Shown here: in pieces, positions 26,616-35,452 of the stretch
Layout of the letters: the number at the start of each line of letters is the position of its first letter
Numbering within the stretch: the first letter of the stretch is position 1
NCBI RefSeq assembly: GCF_002242805.1
Contig: NZ_MCGQ01000027.1
Coordinates: 113,079-177,078, forward strand
Origin: Streptomyces diastatochromogenes
Lineage (GTDB): Bacteria > Actinomycetota > Actinomycetes > Streptomycetales > Streptomycetaceae
DNA: 64,000 nucleotides
Reading direction: 5' to 3'
Position numbers and translations under genes: made by a program
Notes under the pieces: model-generated
What the model was told of the DNA's origin: nothing
Database searches by the model: none
The model's input: only the letters and a program-made list of their open reading frames with translations

Positions 26616-27424
26616 CCCGGCGTCGGGAGCTCCTGCTCGGCGTCCTCGGCGCGGCGCTGGCCTTCGGCGCCTGCGAGGCGGTCAGCCGGGCCGGGATCGT
26701 CCGGCGCAGCTATCTGCCGCCCGCCTCCGAAGTCCTGGCCCGCGCCGCACAGTTGGCGGGTGACGGAGCCTTCCTCGACGGGATCGGGGCCACGCTGCGG
26801 GCCTGGGCGCTGGGCCTCGGCCTCGCCTGTGCGATCGCCGTACCGCTGGGGCTGCTGCTGGGCACGGTGCCGGTCCTCGACACCGCCGTGCGCGCGGTGG
26901 TGGAGTTCCTGCGGCCGTTGCCCTCCGTCGCGCTGATCCCCCTGGTGTCGCTGCTGCTCGGTTCGGGCACCGGTGCGGAGGTGACGCTGATCGCGTACGC
27001 GTCCGTGTGGCCGGTGCTGTTCAACACCGTGTACGGCCTCGCCGAGACCGATCCCCTGGCCAAGGACACCCTGCGGGCCTTCGGCTTCGGACGGCTCGGG
27101 GTGCTGCTGCGGGTGGAACTGCCGGGCACCGCCCCGTTCATCGCCGCCGGGGTGCGGATCTCCGCCGCGGTCGCCCTGATCCTGGCCGTCGCCTCGGAGA
27201 TCCTCTCCGGGTTCGGCGACGGGCTGGGCATCTTCATCGCCCAGGCCGAGACGGCCACGGACGGCACCCGGGACGTCCTGGCGGGCGTCCTGTGGGCGGG
27301 GACCCTCGGGCTGGTGATCAACGGGGTTCTGGTCGGCGCGGAGCGGCGGCTGTTCGCGTGGGCCCATGAACCCCGGGACGCACAGCGGCGGTTCGGGCCC
27401 GAGCGGCAAGGGGTCCGAGCGTGA
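26612..27424 (+). CDS. ABC-transporter permease (SsuC/TauC type), first
   Basis: 270 aa, about six TM helices, with the binding-protein-dependent permease signature region (EFLRPLPSVALIPLVSLLLGSGTGAE, followed by FGFGRLGVLLRVELPGTAPFIAAGVRISAAVAL). Its ATG overlaps the stop of the binding protein (26612-26615) and its end overlaps the next permease (27421-27424). It should form a heterodimer with that second permease. Confidence 0.9.
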   Translation: MTRRRELLLGVLGAALAFGACEAVSRAGIVRRSYLPPASEVLARAAQLAGDGAFLDGIGATLRAWALGLGLACAIAVPLGLLLGTVPVLDTAVRAVVEFLRPLPSVALIPLVSLLLGSGTGAEVTLIAYASVWPVLFNTVYGLAETDPLAKDTLRAFGFGRLGVLLRVELPGTAPFIAAGVRISAAVALILAVASEILSGFGDGLGIFIAQAETATDGTRDVLAGVLWAGTLGLVINGVLVGAERRLFAWAHEPRDAQRRFGPERQGVRA

Positions 27425-28260
27425 CGGCACAGGCGCGGTTCGGCCGCCGGATCCCGCGCGGCTCCGCGACCCACCGGGCCCGTACCGCCGTACCCTTTCT
27501 GCTGCGCTGGTCGGTGCTGCTGCTCGCCGTCGCCTGCTGGGAGGCGGCCGCCCGCAGCCAGGGCAGCGTGTACTTCCCGCCGCCGCTCCGCATCGCCCGC
27601 CACGCCCACGACCTGTGGTTCTCCGGGCCCGTGGGGCATGTCTTCCTCACCACGGCGGCCGTCGACAACGTCCTGCCCAGCCTCGGCCGGATGGCGGCCG
27701 GCTTCGCGATCGCCGCCGTCGCCGGGATCCTGCTGGGCCTCGCGGTGGGCCGCTCGCGCCGGGCGTACGCGCTGTGCAACCCGGTGCTCCAGTTCGCGCG
27801 GGCCGTCCCGCCGCCCGCCCTGGTGCCGGTGTTCGTCGTCGTCCTCGACTTCGGTACGCCGATGCAGGTGGCGTCGATCGCGTTCAGCGCCGTGTGGCCC
27901 GTGCTGGTCAACACGGCGGAGGGCGCCCGGGCCACCGACCCGCTGCGGCTGGAGGTGGCGGCGGTGCTGCGGCTGACCGGGCCGGAGCGGCTGTGGTTCC
28001 TCGTCCTGCCGTCCGCGCTGCCCCGGATCTTCGCCGGCCTCAGGCTGAGCCTGTCGCTGTCCCTGATCCTGATGGTCTTCTCGGAGCTGCTGCCGGGCAC
28101 CGCCGACGGGATCGGCTTCACGCTCACCGACGCCCAGTCGCGCTCCGATCTGCTCACCGTGTGGGCCGCGCTCATGCTGCTCGGCGTACTCGGATACGTC
28201 CTCAACACCGGGCTGCTCGCGGTCGAGAGGCGGCTCATCGGCCCAGGGAGGGCAGCGTGA
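27421..28260 (+). CDS. ABC-transporter permease (SsuC/TauC type), second
   Basis: 279 aa from GTG 27421, overlapping the previous stop (GTGA). About six TM helices; coupling region FARAVPPPALVPVFVVVLDFGTPMQ and LRLTGPERLWFLVLPSALPRIFAGLRLSL. Paired permeases are less usual in this family, where a homodimer is common, so the importer is probably heterodimeric. Its stop overlaps the GTG of the ThDP enzyme. Confidence 0.9.
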   Translation: MTAQARFGRRIPRGSATHRARTAVPFLLRWSVLLLAVACWEAAARSQGSVYFPPPLRIARHAHDLWFSGPVGHVFLTTAAVDNVLPSLGRMAAGFAIAAVAGILLGLAVGRSRRAYALCNPVLQFARAVPPPALVPVFVVVLDFGTPMQVASIAFSAVWPVLVNTAEGARATDPLRLEVAAVLRLTGPERLWFLVLPSALPRIFAGLRLSLSLSLILMVFSELLPGTADGIGFTLTDAQSRSDLLTVWAALMLLGVLGYVLNTGLLAVERRLIGPGRAA

Positions 28261-29861
28261 CGACAACGGTGCGCGACGCGGTGGTCCGGTTCCTGCGCGA
28301 CACCGGCATGACCACCGTCTTCGGCAATCCGGGCTCCACGGAACTGCGGATGCTCCGCGACTGGCCGGACGACTTCACCTATGTGCTCGGGCTCCAGGAG
28401 TCGACCGCCGTGGGCATGGCGGCCGGACACGCCCTCGGCACCCGGCGCGCGGCCTTCGTCAGCCTGCACTCGGCCGGCGGGGTGGGGCACGCGCTCGGCG
28501 CCGTCTTCAACGCCTTCCGCGACCGGGTGCCGCTGGTGATCGTGGCGGGGCAGCAGGCGCGCTCGCTGATCCAGCTGCGGCCGTTCCTCGGCGCCGACGA
28601 ACCCGCCCTGTTCCCGCGCCCGTACGTGAAGTCCGCCCGCCAGCCGGAGCGGGCCGAGGACGTGCCGGCCGTGCTCGCCGAGGCGTACCGGATCGCGATG
28701 ACGCATCCGCGCGGCCCGGTCTTCGTCTCCGTGCCCGAGGACGACTGGGACCGGCCCGCCGAGCCCGTCACGCCCCGCACGGTGCACTCCGCGTTCACGG
28801 CCGGCCCGGACGCCCTGGCCGCGCTCGCCGCCCGGCTCGGCTCCTGTACCCGCCCGGCCCTGGTGGTCGGCCCCGGTGTGGACGACGAGGACGCACTGGA
28901 GGAGGTCCGGGCGCTGGCCGAGCGGATCCGCGCCGGGGTGTGGATCAGCCCCCTCTCCGGCCGCTCCGGGTTCCCTGAGGCGCACCCGCTGTTCCAAGGG
29001 TTCCTGCCCCCGGTCGCCGGTCCGCTGGCCGCGCGCCTGGCGCCGTACGACGTGGTGGTGGCCCTGGGCGCTCCGGTGTTCACCTACCACGTGAGCGACG
29101 ACGGGCCGCCGCTCGCGCCGGGCACCGAGCTGTTCCACCTGGACAGCGATCCGGGTCAGGCCGCCTGGCTGCCCACCGGCACCAGCATCCTGACGACCCT
29201 GCGGCCCGCCCTCACCCGGCTCACGGAGCTGCTGAAGGAAGCGGACCGCGACCCGCCACCGCCCCGCCCCGCGCCCCCGGCCGCCCGCGCCGGGCGGCAC
29301 ATCACCCCGGAGCTGTTCTTCGACCTGCTCAGCGCCCGCCTCCCGCGTGACCGGGTGCTCGTCGAGGAAGCCCCCAGTCACCGCGACGCCCTCCACGCGC
29401 GCGTACCCGTCGGCATGAGCGGCGGCTTCCTCACCACGGGCAGCGGAGCGCTCGGCTGGGGTCTGCCGCTGGCGGTCGGCCGCGCGCTCGCCGACCGGCG
29501 CCGGCTGGTGTGCGTGGTCGGCGACGGCTCCGCGCTCTACTCCGTGCAGGCACTGTGGAGCGCGGCCCGGTACGCGGCGCCGGTCACCTACGTCCTGCTC
29601 GACAACGGCGGTTACGCGGCCGTCCGCGCGCTGGGCCGCCGGATCGGTGTCGAGCCCGTCCCCGGTACGGACATCGGCGGCATCGACTTCGCGGCCCTCG
29701 CCGAGTCGTTCGGCTGCCCGGCGGCCCGCGCCGAGCACCCCGACGAGCTGCCGGCCGCCCTGGACCACGCCCTGGGCCGGCGCGACGACGCGGGCCCGTT
29801 CCTGCTCCAGCTGCGAGTGGCCGGCAGCGCGGGCACCCTCTACGAGCCCTGGGCCGGGTGA
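28257..29861 (+). CDS. ThDP-dependent decarboxylase, benzoylformate-decarboxylase-like
   Basis: 534 aa from GTG 28257 (GTGA overlap with the permease). Three-domain ThDP fold. Residues S27 (FGNPGSTEL), E48 (GLQESTAVGMAAGHA) and H71 (SLHSAGG) match the catalytic Ser26, Glu47 and His70 of P. putida benzoylformate decarboxylase. The C-terminal ThDP motif is GDGSALYSVQALWSAARYAAPVTYVLLDNGGYAA. It probably decarboxylates an aromatic 2-keto acid to an aldehyde, or makes a carboligation product. Finding such an enzyme between the permease and ATPase genes of one importer suggests the importer brings in its substrate. Confidence 0.85.
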   Translation: MTTTVRDAVVRFLRDTGMTTVFGNPGSTELRMLRDWPDDFTYVLGLQESTAVGMAAGHALGTRRAAFVSLHSAGGVGHALGAVFNAFRDRVPLVIVAGQQARSLIQLRPFLGADEPALFPRPYVKSARQPERAEDVPAVLAEAYRIAMTHPRGPVFVSVPEDDWDRPAEPVTPRTVHSAFTAGPDALAALAARLGSCTRPALVVGPGVDDEDALEEVRALAERIRAGVWISPLSGRSGFPEAHPLFQGFLPPVAGPLAARLAPYDVVVALGAPVFTYHVSDDGPPLAPGTELFHLDSDPGQAAWLPTGTSILTTLRPALTRLTELLKEADRDPPPPRPAPPAARAGRHITPELFFDLLSARLPRDRVLVEEAPSHRDALHARVPVGMSGGFLTTGSGALGWGLPLAVGRALADRRRLVCVVGDGSALYSVQALWSAARYAAPVTYVLLDNGGYAAVRALGRRIGVEPVPGTDIGGIDFAALAESFGCPAARAEHPDELPAALDHALGRRDDAGPFLLQLRVAGSAGTLYEPWAG

Positions 29862-29864
29862 CGG

Positions 29865-30617
29865 ATGCTGCGCCTCGACTCGGTGACCCGGAGCTTCGGC
29901 GACCACCTCGTACTGGACCGCATCGAACTCACCGTGCCCGACGGCCAACTGCTGAGCGTGGTCGGTCCGTCCGGCTGCGGAAAGTCCACGCTGCTGCGCA
30001 CCATCGCCGGGCTGCTGCCCGCGGACGAGGGCACGATCACGATCGACGGCACCCCGGTGGCCGGCGTGCCCGACCGGCTCGCGGTCGTGTTCCAGGACTA
30101 CGGCCGCTCGCTGCTGCCCTGGCTCACCGTCCGCGACAACGTGGCCCTGCCGCTGCGGCGCCGGGGCCCTCGCCGGGCCGCCCGGCACGCCGAGGCCGAG
30201 GCCATCCTGGAACGCGTCGGCCTGCACGGGGTGGCCCGCCGGCATCCCCGGCAGCTCTCCGGCGGCATGCAGCAGCGCGTCGCCATCGCCCGCGCGCTGG
30301 TCTGCCGCCCCTCCCTCCTGCTCATGGACGAGCCGTTCGGTTCCCTCGACGCCCGTACCCGCGAGGACCTGGAGGACCTGCTCCTCGAAGTGCACCGCGC
30401 CGACGGCACGACCATCGTGTTCGTCACCCACGACATCGACGAGAGCGTGTACGTCGGCGACCGCGTCGTCGTCCTCTCCCCCGGCCCCGGCTCCCGCGTC
30501 GTCCAGGACGTGCCGGTCGGCCTGCCCGGCAAGCGCGACCAGCTCACCACGCGGGGCCTGCCCGCCTTCGTGGCGCTGCGCACGGAGGTGGGCCGGGCGG
30601 TGCGGCAGGGCGACTGA
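29865..30617 (+). CDS. ABC-transporter ATPase (SsuB/TauB type)
   Basis: 250 aa. Walker A GPSGCGKST, Q-loop VFQDYGRSLLPWLTV, signature LSGGMQQR, Walker B LLMDEPFGSLD and switch His (FVTHDIDES). Starts three bases after the decarboxylase stop, so it is the last gene of the five-gene operon and powers the two permeases. The C-terminal region (VVLSPGPGSRVVQDVPVGL) is as in nitrate/sulfonate/taurine ATPases. Confidence 0.93.
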   Translation: MLRLDSVTRSFGDHLVLDRIELTVPDGQLLSVVGPSGCGKSTLLRTIAGLLPADEGTITIDGTPVAGVPDRLAVVFQDYGRSLLPWLTVRDNVALPLRRRGPRRAARHAEAEAILERVGLHGVARRHPRQLSGGMQQRVAIARALVCRPSLLLMDEPFGSLDARTREDLEDLLLEVHRADGTTIVFVTHDIDESVYVGDRVVVLSPGPGSRVVQDVPVGLPGKRDQLTTRGLPAFVALRTEVGRAVRQGD

Positions 30618-30662
30618 GGCGGGCATCCTGGGAGGCGTACCGGGAGGCCGGGAGGTGTGGGC

Positions 30663-31199
30663 ATGCGGTGGTGGGCCGTGGGGTGCGCGGTGGCCGCGGT
30701 CGTCGTGCTGGCGGGGTGCGGGGCGCCGGCCGGCGGGGGCGGGGCGGCGGGTACGGGGACGTCCGGGAGGGGCTCACCGGCGGGCGCCTCCGCCTCGTCC
30801 GGCGGTGCGGCCACACCCACGTCCGCCGCGTCCGCGTCGGCCGCGTCGGCCGCGTCGCCCGCAAGCTGTGCCGCCGGGCACGTACAGGTCACCGTCTCCC
30901 CCGGTACCCGGGTCCGGCGGCTGTGCGTACGGCCCGGCGCAGTGGTGACCCTCGTTCTTCGGCCACGGGTGGACGACAAGCGCTGGACCGGCGTGGTGAG
31001 TTCCGCGCCCGCCCTCGTCGTGCCCGCCGGCTGGCAGGTGGACGCGGACGGCACCGCGCACGCCACCCTGCGCTGCGCGGGCACCCGGGGCGGAGCCGCC
31101 CGGGTCACCGTCTCCGCGAAGGCACCGGACGTGGCGGGTGCCCCGCGAGGCGTCTTCACGCTGGACGTGAACGTGGTGCCGTATCCGCAGAACGGGTGA
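30663..31199 (+). CDS. Ser/Ala/Gly-rich secreted lipoprotein, function unknown
   Basis: 178 aa from ATG 30663, GGGAGG seven bases upstream (a GTG two codons earlier is possible). Signal MRWWAVGCAVAAVVVLAGCG with lipobox LAGC. Residues 22-70 are a low-complexity Gly/Ser/Ala/Thr linker; 70-178 form a small compact domain (GHVQVTVSPGTRVRRLCVRPGAVVTLVL ... VVPAGWQVDADGTAHATLRC) with two cysteines and a predicted beta-sandwich character. No family recognised. Confidence 0.75.
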   Translation: MRWWAVGCAVAAVVVLAGCGAPAGGGGAAGTGTSGRGSPAGASASSGGAATPTSAASASAASAASPASCAAGHVQVTVSPGTRVRRLCVRPGAVVTLVLRPRVDDKRWTGVVSSAPALVVPAGWQVDADGTAHATLRCAGTRGGAARVTVSAKAPDVAGAPRGVFTLDVNVVPYPQNG

Positions 31200-31225
31200 C
31201 CCCGCCGGCGGCGGAATCACCCGTT
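31191..31225. terminator. Bidirectional terminator overlapping the lipoprotein stop
   Basis: Perfect 9-bp stem AACGGGTGA (31191-31199) with TCACCCGTT (31217-31225); the left arm contains the lipoprotein stop codon. A further CCGCC/GGCGG pair lies in the loop. It separates convergent genes. Confidence 0.7.
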
Positions 31226-31244
31226 CCTCACTCGTCCGCGCCGA

Positions 31245-33890
31245 TCAGTCGAGGTCGCGGAGCCTGATGGTGTAGATGCCTCGGCCGTGGGTGGCCGCGT
31301 ACAGGGTGCCACCGTCGGGGCTGGTCTTGAGCTGGAGGACGGCGACGGCCGGGAGGTCGCCGACGCGCTGCCAGCTCGTACGGCCCGGGGCCCGGTAGAC
31401 GACGCCGAGGTCGGTGGCGACGGCAAGGCCGCCGTCCGCCGTCACCAGCGCGGAGTCGGTGGGCACGTCGGGGAGGTTCGCCGAGATGTCCTTCCAGGTG
31501 GTGCCGCCGTCCGTGGACTCGAAGACATGGCCGACGCCCGCGCCCGGGCCCTCGGTCCAGTGCCGGGAGAAGCCGTTGACCGCGAGGAAGACGTGGTCGG
31601 CGTTCTTCGGGTCGACGGCGAAGCCGCTGAGGTAGCGGTTGGGTACGGTCCCGTCGACGGGCAGGGTGATGTCGTGCCAGCCGGTGCCGTCCGCGTTGCC
31701 GACGGCGATGCCCCGGGCGAAGCCCTGGTTGTTGCACGGTCCGCACCAGGCGGCGTAGATCTTCCCGCCGGAGGCCGCGACGGCGGTCGCGACGCGTCCG
31801 GCACCGAAGTCGTGGACGCTGGTCCACTCGGAGCCGCTGCGGATGGCGTAGCCATGGGTCTGCACCCAGATGTGGCGGCCGCCGGCGATCCAGGTGGAGC
31901 CGTTCTTCAGATCCGTCGCGAGCGGGGCGATGAAGCGGGCCTCGCTGGTGGCGTTGTCGGGCGGGGCGACGCCGTACGAGGTGGCCTTGCTCGCGTCGGT
32001 GGTCCAACTGCCGTCGTTGACGGCGCAGTTCTGGGTGACCTGGACGGCGAGGTAGACGTACTCCTGGGCGATGTCACAGCCGTTGGCGGGGTCGGTGAGG
32101 GTGTCGCCGCCGTCGCCGCCGAAGTTGGAGCCCATGACCTTGTCGTTGCCGCGCAGGACGGACTGGCCGTTGTCCTGCAGGCCGCCGGTGACGGTCAGGC
32201 CGCCGTGGTCGAGGTCCTTGCCGATGCCGACGGAGTAGTACTGGAGGGTGTCGATGGTGCCGTCGTTGAGGGACGTCCAGTCGGTGGCGTGGCCGGAGGC
32301 GTCCTGGGAGCCGGCGACCGGGCGCTTGTAGACGCCGCCGTCGTTGCCGACGTACACGTAGGACTTGCCGTGGTAGCGGCCGATCGCCACGCCGTGCTGG
32401 TCGGAGTGGGTGGTCTGGTGGCAGTCGCCGGTCTGCTCGGCGGGGTCGATGCTCCAGCAGGAGAAGGGGAAGTTCCAGTACGGGCCGACGGTGGACCAGG
32501 TGGTGCCGCCGTCCTTGGTCTCGTAGACCTCCTCGAGACCGGCGTACACGTGCTGCGGGTCGCCGGGGTCGACGGTGAGGAACTGGTTGTACCAGGCCTG
32601 CACGCCCGGCATGTAACCGGCCGTGGTCAGCGCCGAGTTGTCGGCGGCCAGGCCCTTGTAGTCGGCGATCTTCGTCCAGGGGCCGGTCGGGGAGCCCGAC
32701 TTGGAGACGAAGATGCCCTCCAGGCCGCTGTCCGGGTTGGTGGCCAGCTGCTCCGGCGACTGCTCGATGGCGTAGTAGCGGGAGCCGTCGGCGGAGCGGG
32801 CGAAGGTGACGTTGCCGACGTTGTCGGCGTCGCCCGGCAGGTCGCCGAGGCCGCCGGTGATCCGCGTCCAGGTGCCGTCGGTGCGGCTGTAGAAGCCGTT
32901 GTAGTCGTCGCCGCTGCGCCAGCCGACGGCCAGGACCACCTTGGACGGGTCCTTGGGGTCGATGGCGATGTCGTTGGCGATGTTCTTGTACGGGGCGCTC
33001 GGATCGCCGGCTTTCGAACCGCCCGGCAGATAGTCGGGGTTGGGCGCGAACTCCAGCTTCCAGGGGCCGCTCAGCTTCTTCGTGGAGTGGCTCCAGACGC
33101 CCTCGCTGGTGGCCGCCCACACCGTGCCGCCGCCGAAGCGCAGCTCGTGGATGGTGGTGCTCTCCAGTTCGTCGCCGCCGACCCTGCGGCGCGCGGAGAA
33201 CGTGCCGTGGTGCGGGTGGGCCAGGACGTAGACGCCGCTGCCGAGGTAGGCGTCGGCGTTGGTGGTGGCCTCGCCGGTGCCCAGCCACAGCCGGCCCGCG
33301 CCGTCGAGGGCGAGGGCACCGGTGGACTGCGCGGGCAGCCGGTCGCTGATGGGCTGCCAGTGGCCGCCTCCGCTGCGCGAGCGCCAGACTCCGCCGCCGG
33401 CGCTGCCCGCGTAGACGTAGCCGTCGTCGTCGGCCGCGAGGGCGGCCATCCGGCCGGTCACGTCGCCCGAGCCGCCGCTGGAGTTGGAGTCGATGTCGCG
33501 GTAGCGCGGGTCGTCGGAGTCGTACGGCAGGTCGGTGATGTTGCGCCACCTGCCGTCCGTGCTCGGCAGATTCCGGAGGCCGCGCCAGGCGGCGCCGTAG
33601 GCACCCGGTGCGACGACACCGGGTGAGGTGCGGGCCTCGGCGTACTGGTCGGCGCCCTCGGCGATCTCGTCCGCCTCGTTGCCGTCGTCGTCATCGGCCT
33701 GCAGGTGCGGGGACATGCTCTTGCCCACCGACTGCTCTCGCTCCTTGGCGAGTTGGCCGAGCGTACGGACTCCGAAGGGGCTGACGCCGCCGCGACCGGA
33801 GGCGGCGGACGGGGGTATCGCGACGAGCGCGGCGGAGGCGGTGAGCGCACAGACGGTGAACCACCGTCTTCTGCGGGTGGGCAGGGACAA
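31245..33890 (-). CDS. Large secreted BNR/sialidase-like beta-propeller protein
   Basis: 881 aa. Signal peptide RRRRWFTVCALTASAALVAI to AASG. The body is built of glycosyl-hydrolase BNR/WD-like repeats: SAGGGVWRSRSGGGHWQPISDRLP, EVYETKDGGTTWSTVGPYW, VFESTDGGTTWKDISANLP, GLAVATDLGVVYRAP, and ends ATHGRGIYTIRLRD. The layout resembles the double seven-bladed propellers of GH74 xyloglucanases and VPS10-like exo-sialidase relatives, but I cannot place the two catalytic Asp residues of GH74. Extracellular glycan binding or cleavage is likely. Ribosome site AGGTCC is weak but the signal peptide supports this ATG. Confidence 0.7.
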   Translation of the reverse strand: MSLPTRRRRWFTVCALTASAALVAIPPSAASGRGGVSPFGVRTLGQLAKEREQSVGKSMSPHLQADDDDGNEADEIAEGADQYAEARTSPGVVAPGAYGAAWRGLRNLPSTDGRWRNITDLPYDSDDPRYRDIDSNSSGGSGDVTGRMAALAADDDGYVYAGSAGGGVWRSRSGGGHWQPISDRLPAQSTGALALDGAGRLWLGTGEATTNADAYLGSGVYVLAHPHHGTFSARRRVGGDELESTTIHELRFGGGTVWAATSEGVWSHSTKKLSGPWKLEFAPNPDYLPGGSKAGDPSAPYKNIANDIAIDPKDPSKVVLAVGWRSGDDYNGFYSRTDGTWTRITGGLGDLPGDADNVGNVTFARSADGSRYYAIEQSPEQLATNPDSGLEGIFVSKSGSPTGPWTKIADYKGLAADNSALTTAGYMPGVQAWYNQFLTVDPGDPQHVYAGLEEVYETKDGGTTWSTVGPYWNFPFSCWSIDPAEQTGDCHQTTHSDQHGVAIGRYHGKSYVYVGNDGGVYKRPVAGSQDASGHATDWTSLNDGTIDTLQYYSVGIGKDLDHGGLTVTGGLQDNGQSVLRGNDKVMGSNFGGDGGDTLTDPANGCDIAQEYVYLAVQVTQNCAVNDGSWTTDASKATSYGVAPPDNATSEARFIAPLATDLKNGSTWIAGGRHIWVQTHGYAIRSGSEWTSVHDFGAGRVATAVAASGGKIYAAWCGPCNNQGFARGIAVGNADGTGWHDITLPVDGTVPNRYLSGFAVDPKNADHVFLAVNGFSRHWTEGPGAGVGHVFESTDGGTTWKDISANLPDVPTDSALVTADGGLAVATDLGVVYRAPGRTSWQRVGDLPAVAVLQLKTSPDGGTLYAATHGRGIYTIRLRDLD

Positions 33891-34043
33891 CGGGGACCTC
33901 CCAGAGGGGCATCGACTGCCGTCGCAGGAGACCCGACCACGCGGACGGGGGAACGTCCGCCACTTGGCGCGTTTTTGACAAGAACCTGCCAGTAGATGAC
34001 CGTCCGGCCCACGATTTTCCAGCGCGGCCGGCGCCAGGTGGCG

Positions 34044-35150
34044 TCACTCCCTGCGAGCTGATGCGCCGGACAGGCTCTGGGTGCGCAGCCGGCCCGCCGT
34101 CCTCAGCAGGCGGTCGGCGGGCTCGCGCAGCCGGGGGTGGGCCAGGACCGTGTTGCGCAGGCCGCGTACCGGTCTGCGCCACAGCCGCCGGGCCATGGCC
34201 ACGGGGTGCGCGCGGGCGGCGAAGCCCTCGCCGACCCGCAGTTCACGGGTCTTGAGCCAGTCCTTGTACTCCTTGTCGCCGCGGCCCAGGTCGACCAGGG
34301 TCACCCCGTTGCGGGCGGCCGCCTCGGCGGTCCTCAGGTGCATCATCAACCCGGGCGAGTAGTAGTGCAGTTCGGGGTCGTACGCGGTGAACCAGGCCGC
34401 CAGGACCGTGCTGGAGCGTGGGCCGAAGTGCGCGGCGACCGGTCGGTCACCGGCGTACAGCACGGACAGCACGCCGGTGAAGTGCTCCTCGCGGACATGG
34501 AAGAGGTGGTCCACCAGGTCCACGATCCAGGGCCGCGAGAAGCGGTCCATCCGTCCCGTGCGGCGGTACTGGGCGGACTTCCATTCCATGAGCGTGCGCA
34601 GGGCCCGCGGGTCCCGCTCGTCGAACTCGAACCGCACCTCGCCGAGGTCGCGCCCCAGTCGGCGTTCCTTCTTCAGCGTCGTCTTGGCCAGCCCCGGGTA
34701 GGCGCCGCGCAGCCACTCCGCGTAGCCGCCGTCGCCGGGCTTCACGTCGATCACCGGTGACGCGAAGGTGCCGGTGACGTGGGGGGCGAACGGCCGCTGT
34801 TCCTGGACGAGATGGTCGAACTCGAAGACGCTGAGCCCGCAGGCGCGCAGCAGCTCCCCGGTGTCCCAGGTGACGCCGGGCCGGTGCACCAGGGCCTGGC
34901 AGTCGGACAGCCCGAGTCCGACGGCCCGGCCGGTGCCCAGGGGCCCTCGCTCGTACGGGAAGAAACCGACGGGTTCGCCGCCCTCCCGCAGGACCGCCAC
35001 CCGCGTCCCGCGCCGCTGCCGGCCGACCCCGATGGTGAACTCCGGGGCCAGGAACGGGTTGGCGTACTCGGGCGACTCGTCCATCGCCCGGTGCCAGGCC
35101 CCGCGCAGTGCGGAGGTCAGGTCACCGGGTCTGTGGATGGTGATCTCCAC
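34044..35150 (-). CDS. CelD/BcsL-like (FemAB-fold) acetyltransferase
   Basis: 368 aa. Tandem GNAT/FemAB fold as in CelD: ANPFLAPEFTIGVGRQRRGTRVAVLREGGEPVGFFPY, the GLGLSDCQALVHRPG stretch, then the second half with LMEWKSAQYRRTGRMDRFSRPW and VLYAGDRPVAAHFGPRSSTVLAAWFTAYDPELHYYSPGLMMHL, ending DLGRGDKEYKDWLKTRE, the FemAB-like C-terminal signature. Members add acyl or aminoacyl groups to cell-surface polysaccharides. Cytoplasmic, no TM. A -35 TTGACA next to an inverted repeat at 35315-35360 probably controls it. Confidence 0.8.
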   Translation of the reverse strand: MEITIHRPGDLTSALRGAWHRAMDESPEYANPFLAPEFTIGVGRQRRGTRVAVLREGGEPVGFFPYERGPLGTGRAVGLGLSDCQALVHRPGVTWDTGELLRACGLSVFEFDHLVQEQRPFAPHVTGTFASPVIDVKPGDGGYAEWLRGAYPGLAKTTLKKERRLGRDLGEVRFEFDERDPRALRTLMEWKSAQYRRTGRMDRFSRPWIVDLVDHLFHVREEHFTGVLSVLYAGDRPVAAHFGPRSSTVLAAWFTAYDPELHYYSPGLMMHLRTAEAAARNGVTLVDLGRGDKEYKDWLKTRELRVGEGFAARAHPVAMARRLWRRPVRGLRNTVLAHPRLREPADRLLRTAGRLRTQSLSGASARRE

Positions 35151-35314
35151 GTCAGCTCGACCGCCCTTCCGCCGGCTCCGCGAGTGATCTGTCGCGTGCG
35201 GCGCGGGCCGGTGAGGCGTGTGGACCCTGGCTCATGGATCGCATGGGCGACCGCTCCCCCCATGACGCGCCGAGCGCGTCCTGCCATCGTTTCTGCTGAC
35301 GTTGACTCCCCGCC

Positions 35315-35360
35315 GTGTGCGTAATGCTCAAACGTCGCGAAACCGTACGCACACTGTCAA
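35315..35360 (-). promoter_or_regulatory. Inverted repeat beside a TTGACA box in the 302-bp gap 35151-35452
   Basis: Arms GTGTGCGTA (35315-35323) and TACGCACAC (35346-35354), perfect over 9 bp, with 22 bp between. On the minus strand TTGACA (35360-35355) directly abuts the second arm, so the dyad spans the spacer, -10 and start region of a promoter reading towards the CelD-like gene; no good -10 is visible. The rest of the gap holds no gene. Confidence 0.45.
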
Positions 35361-35452
35361 GGGTGCCTCAGGCGACAGATGGTCCGCCACGGGTCTGCGG
35401 ACATCGGTGACGAGTCGGGATGCATGGCGTGAAGTGCACGCCCCCCTCGCCC

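Noticed and set aside
27318..30626. 1102-codon open frame on the minus strand opposite the ABC/decarboxylase operon
   Set aside because: It is the antisense shadow of five well-supported plus-strand genes; composition is Arg/Gly/Gln-rich without domains, as expected for GC-rich antisense frames.
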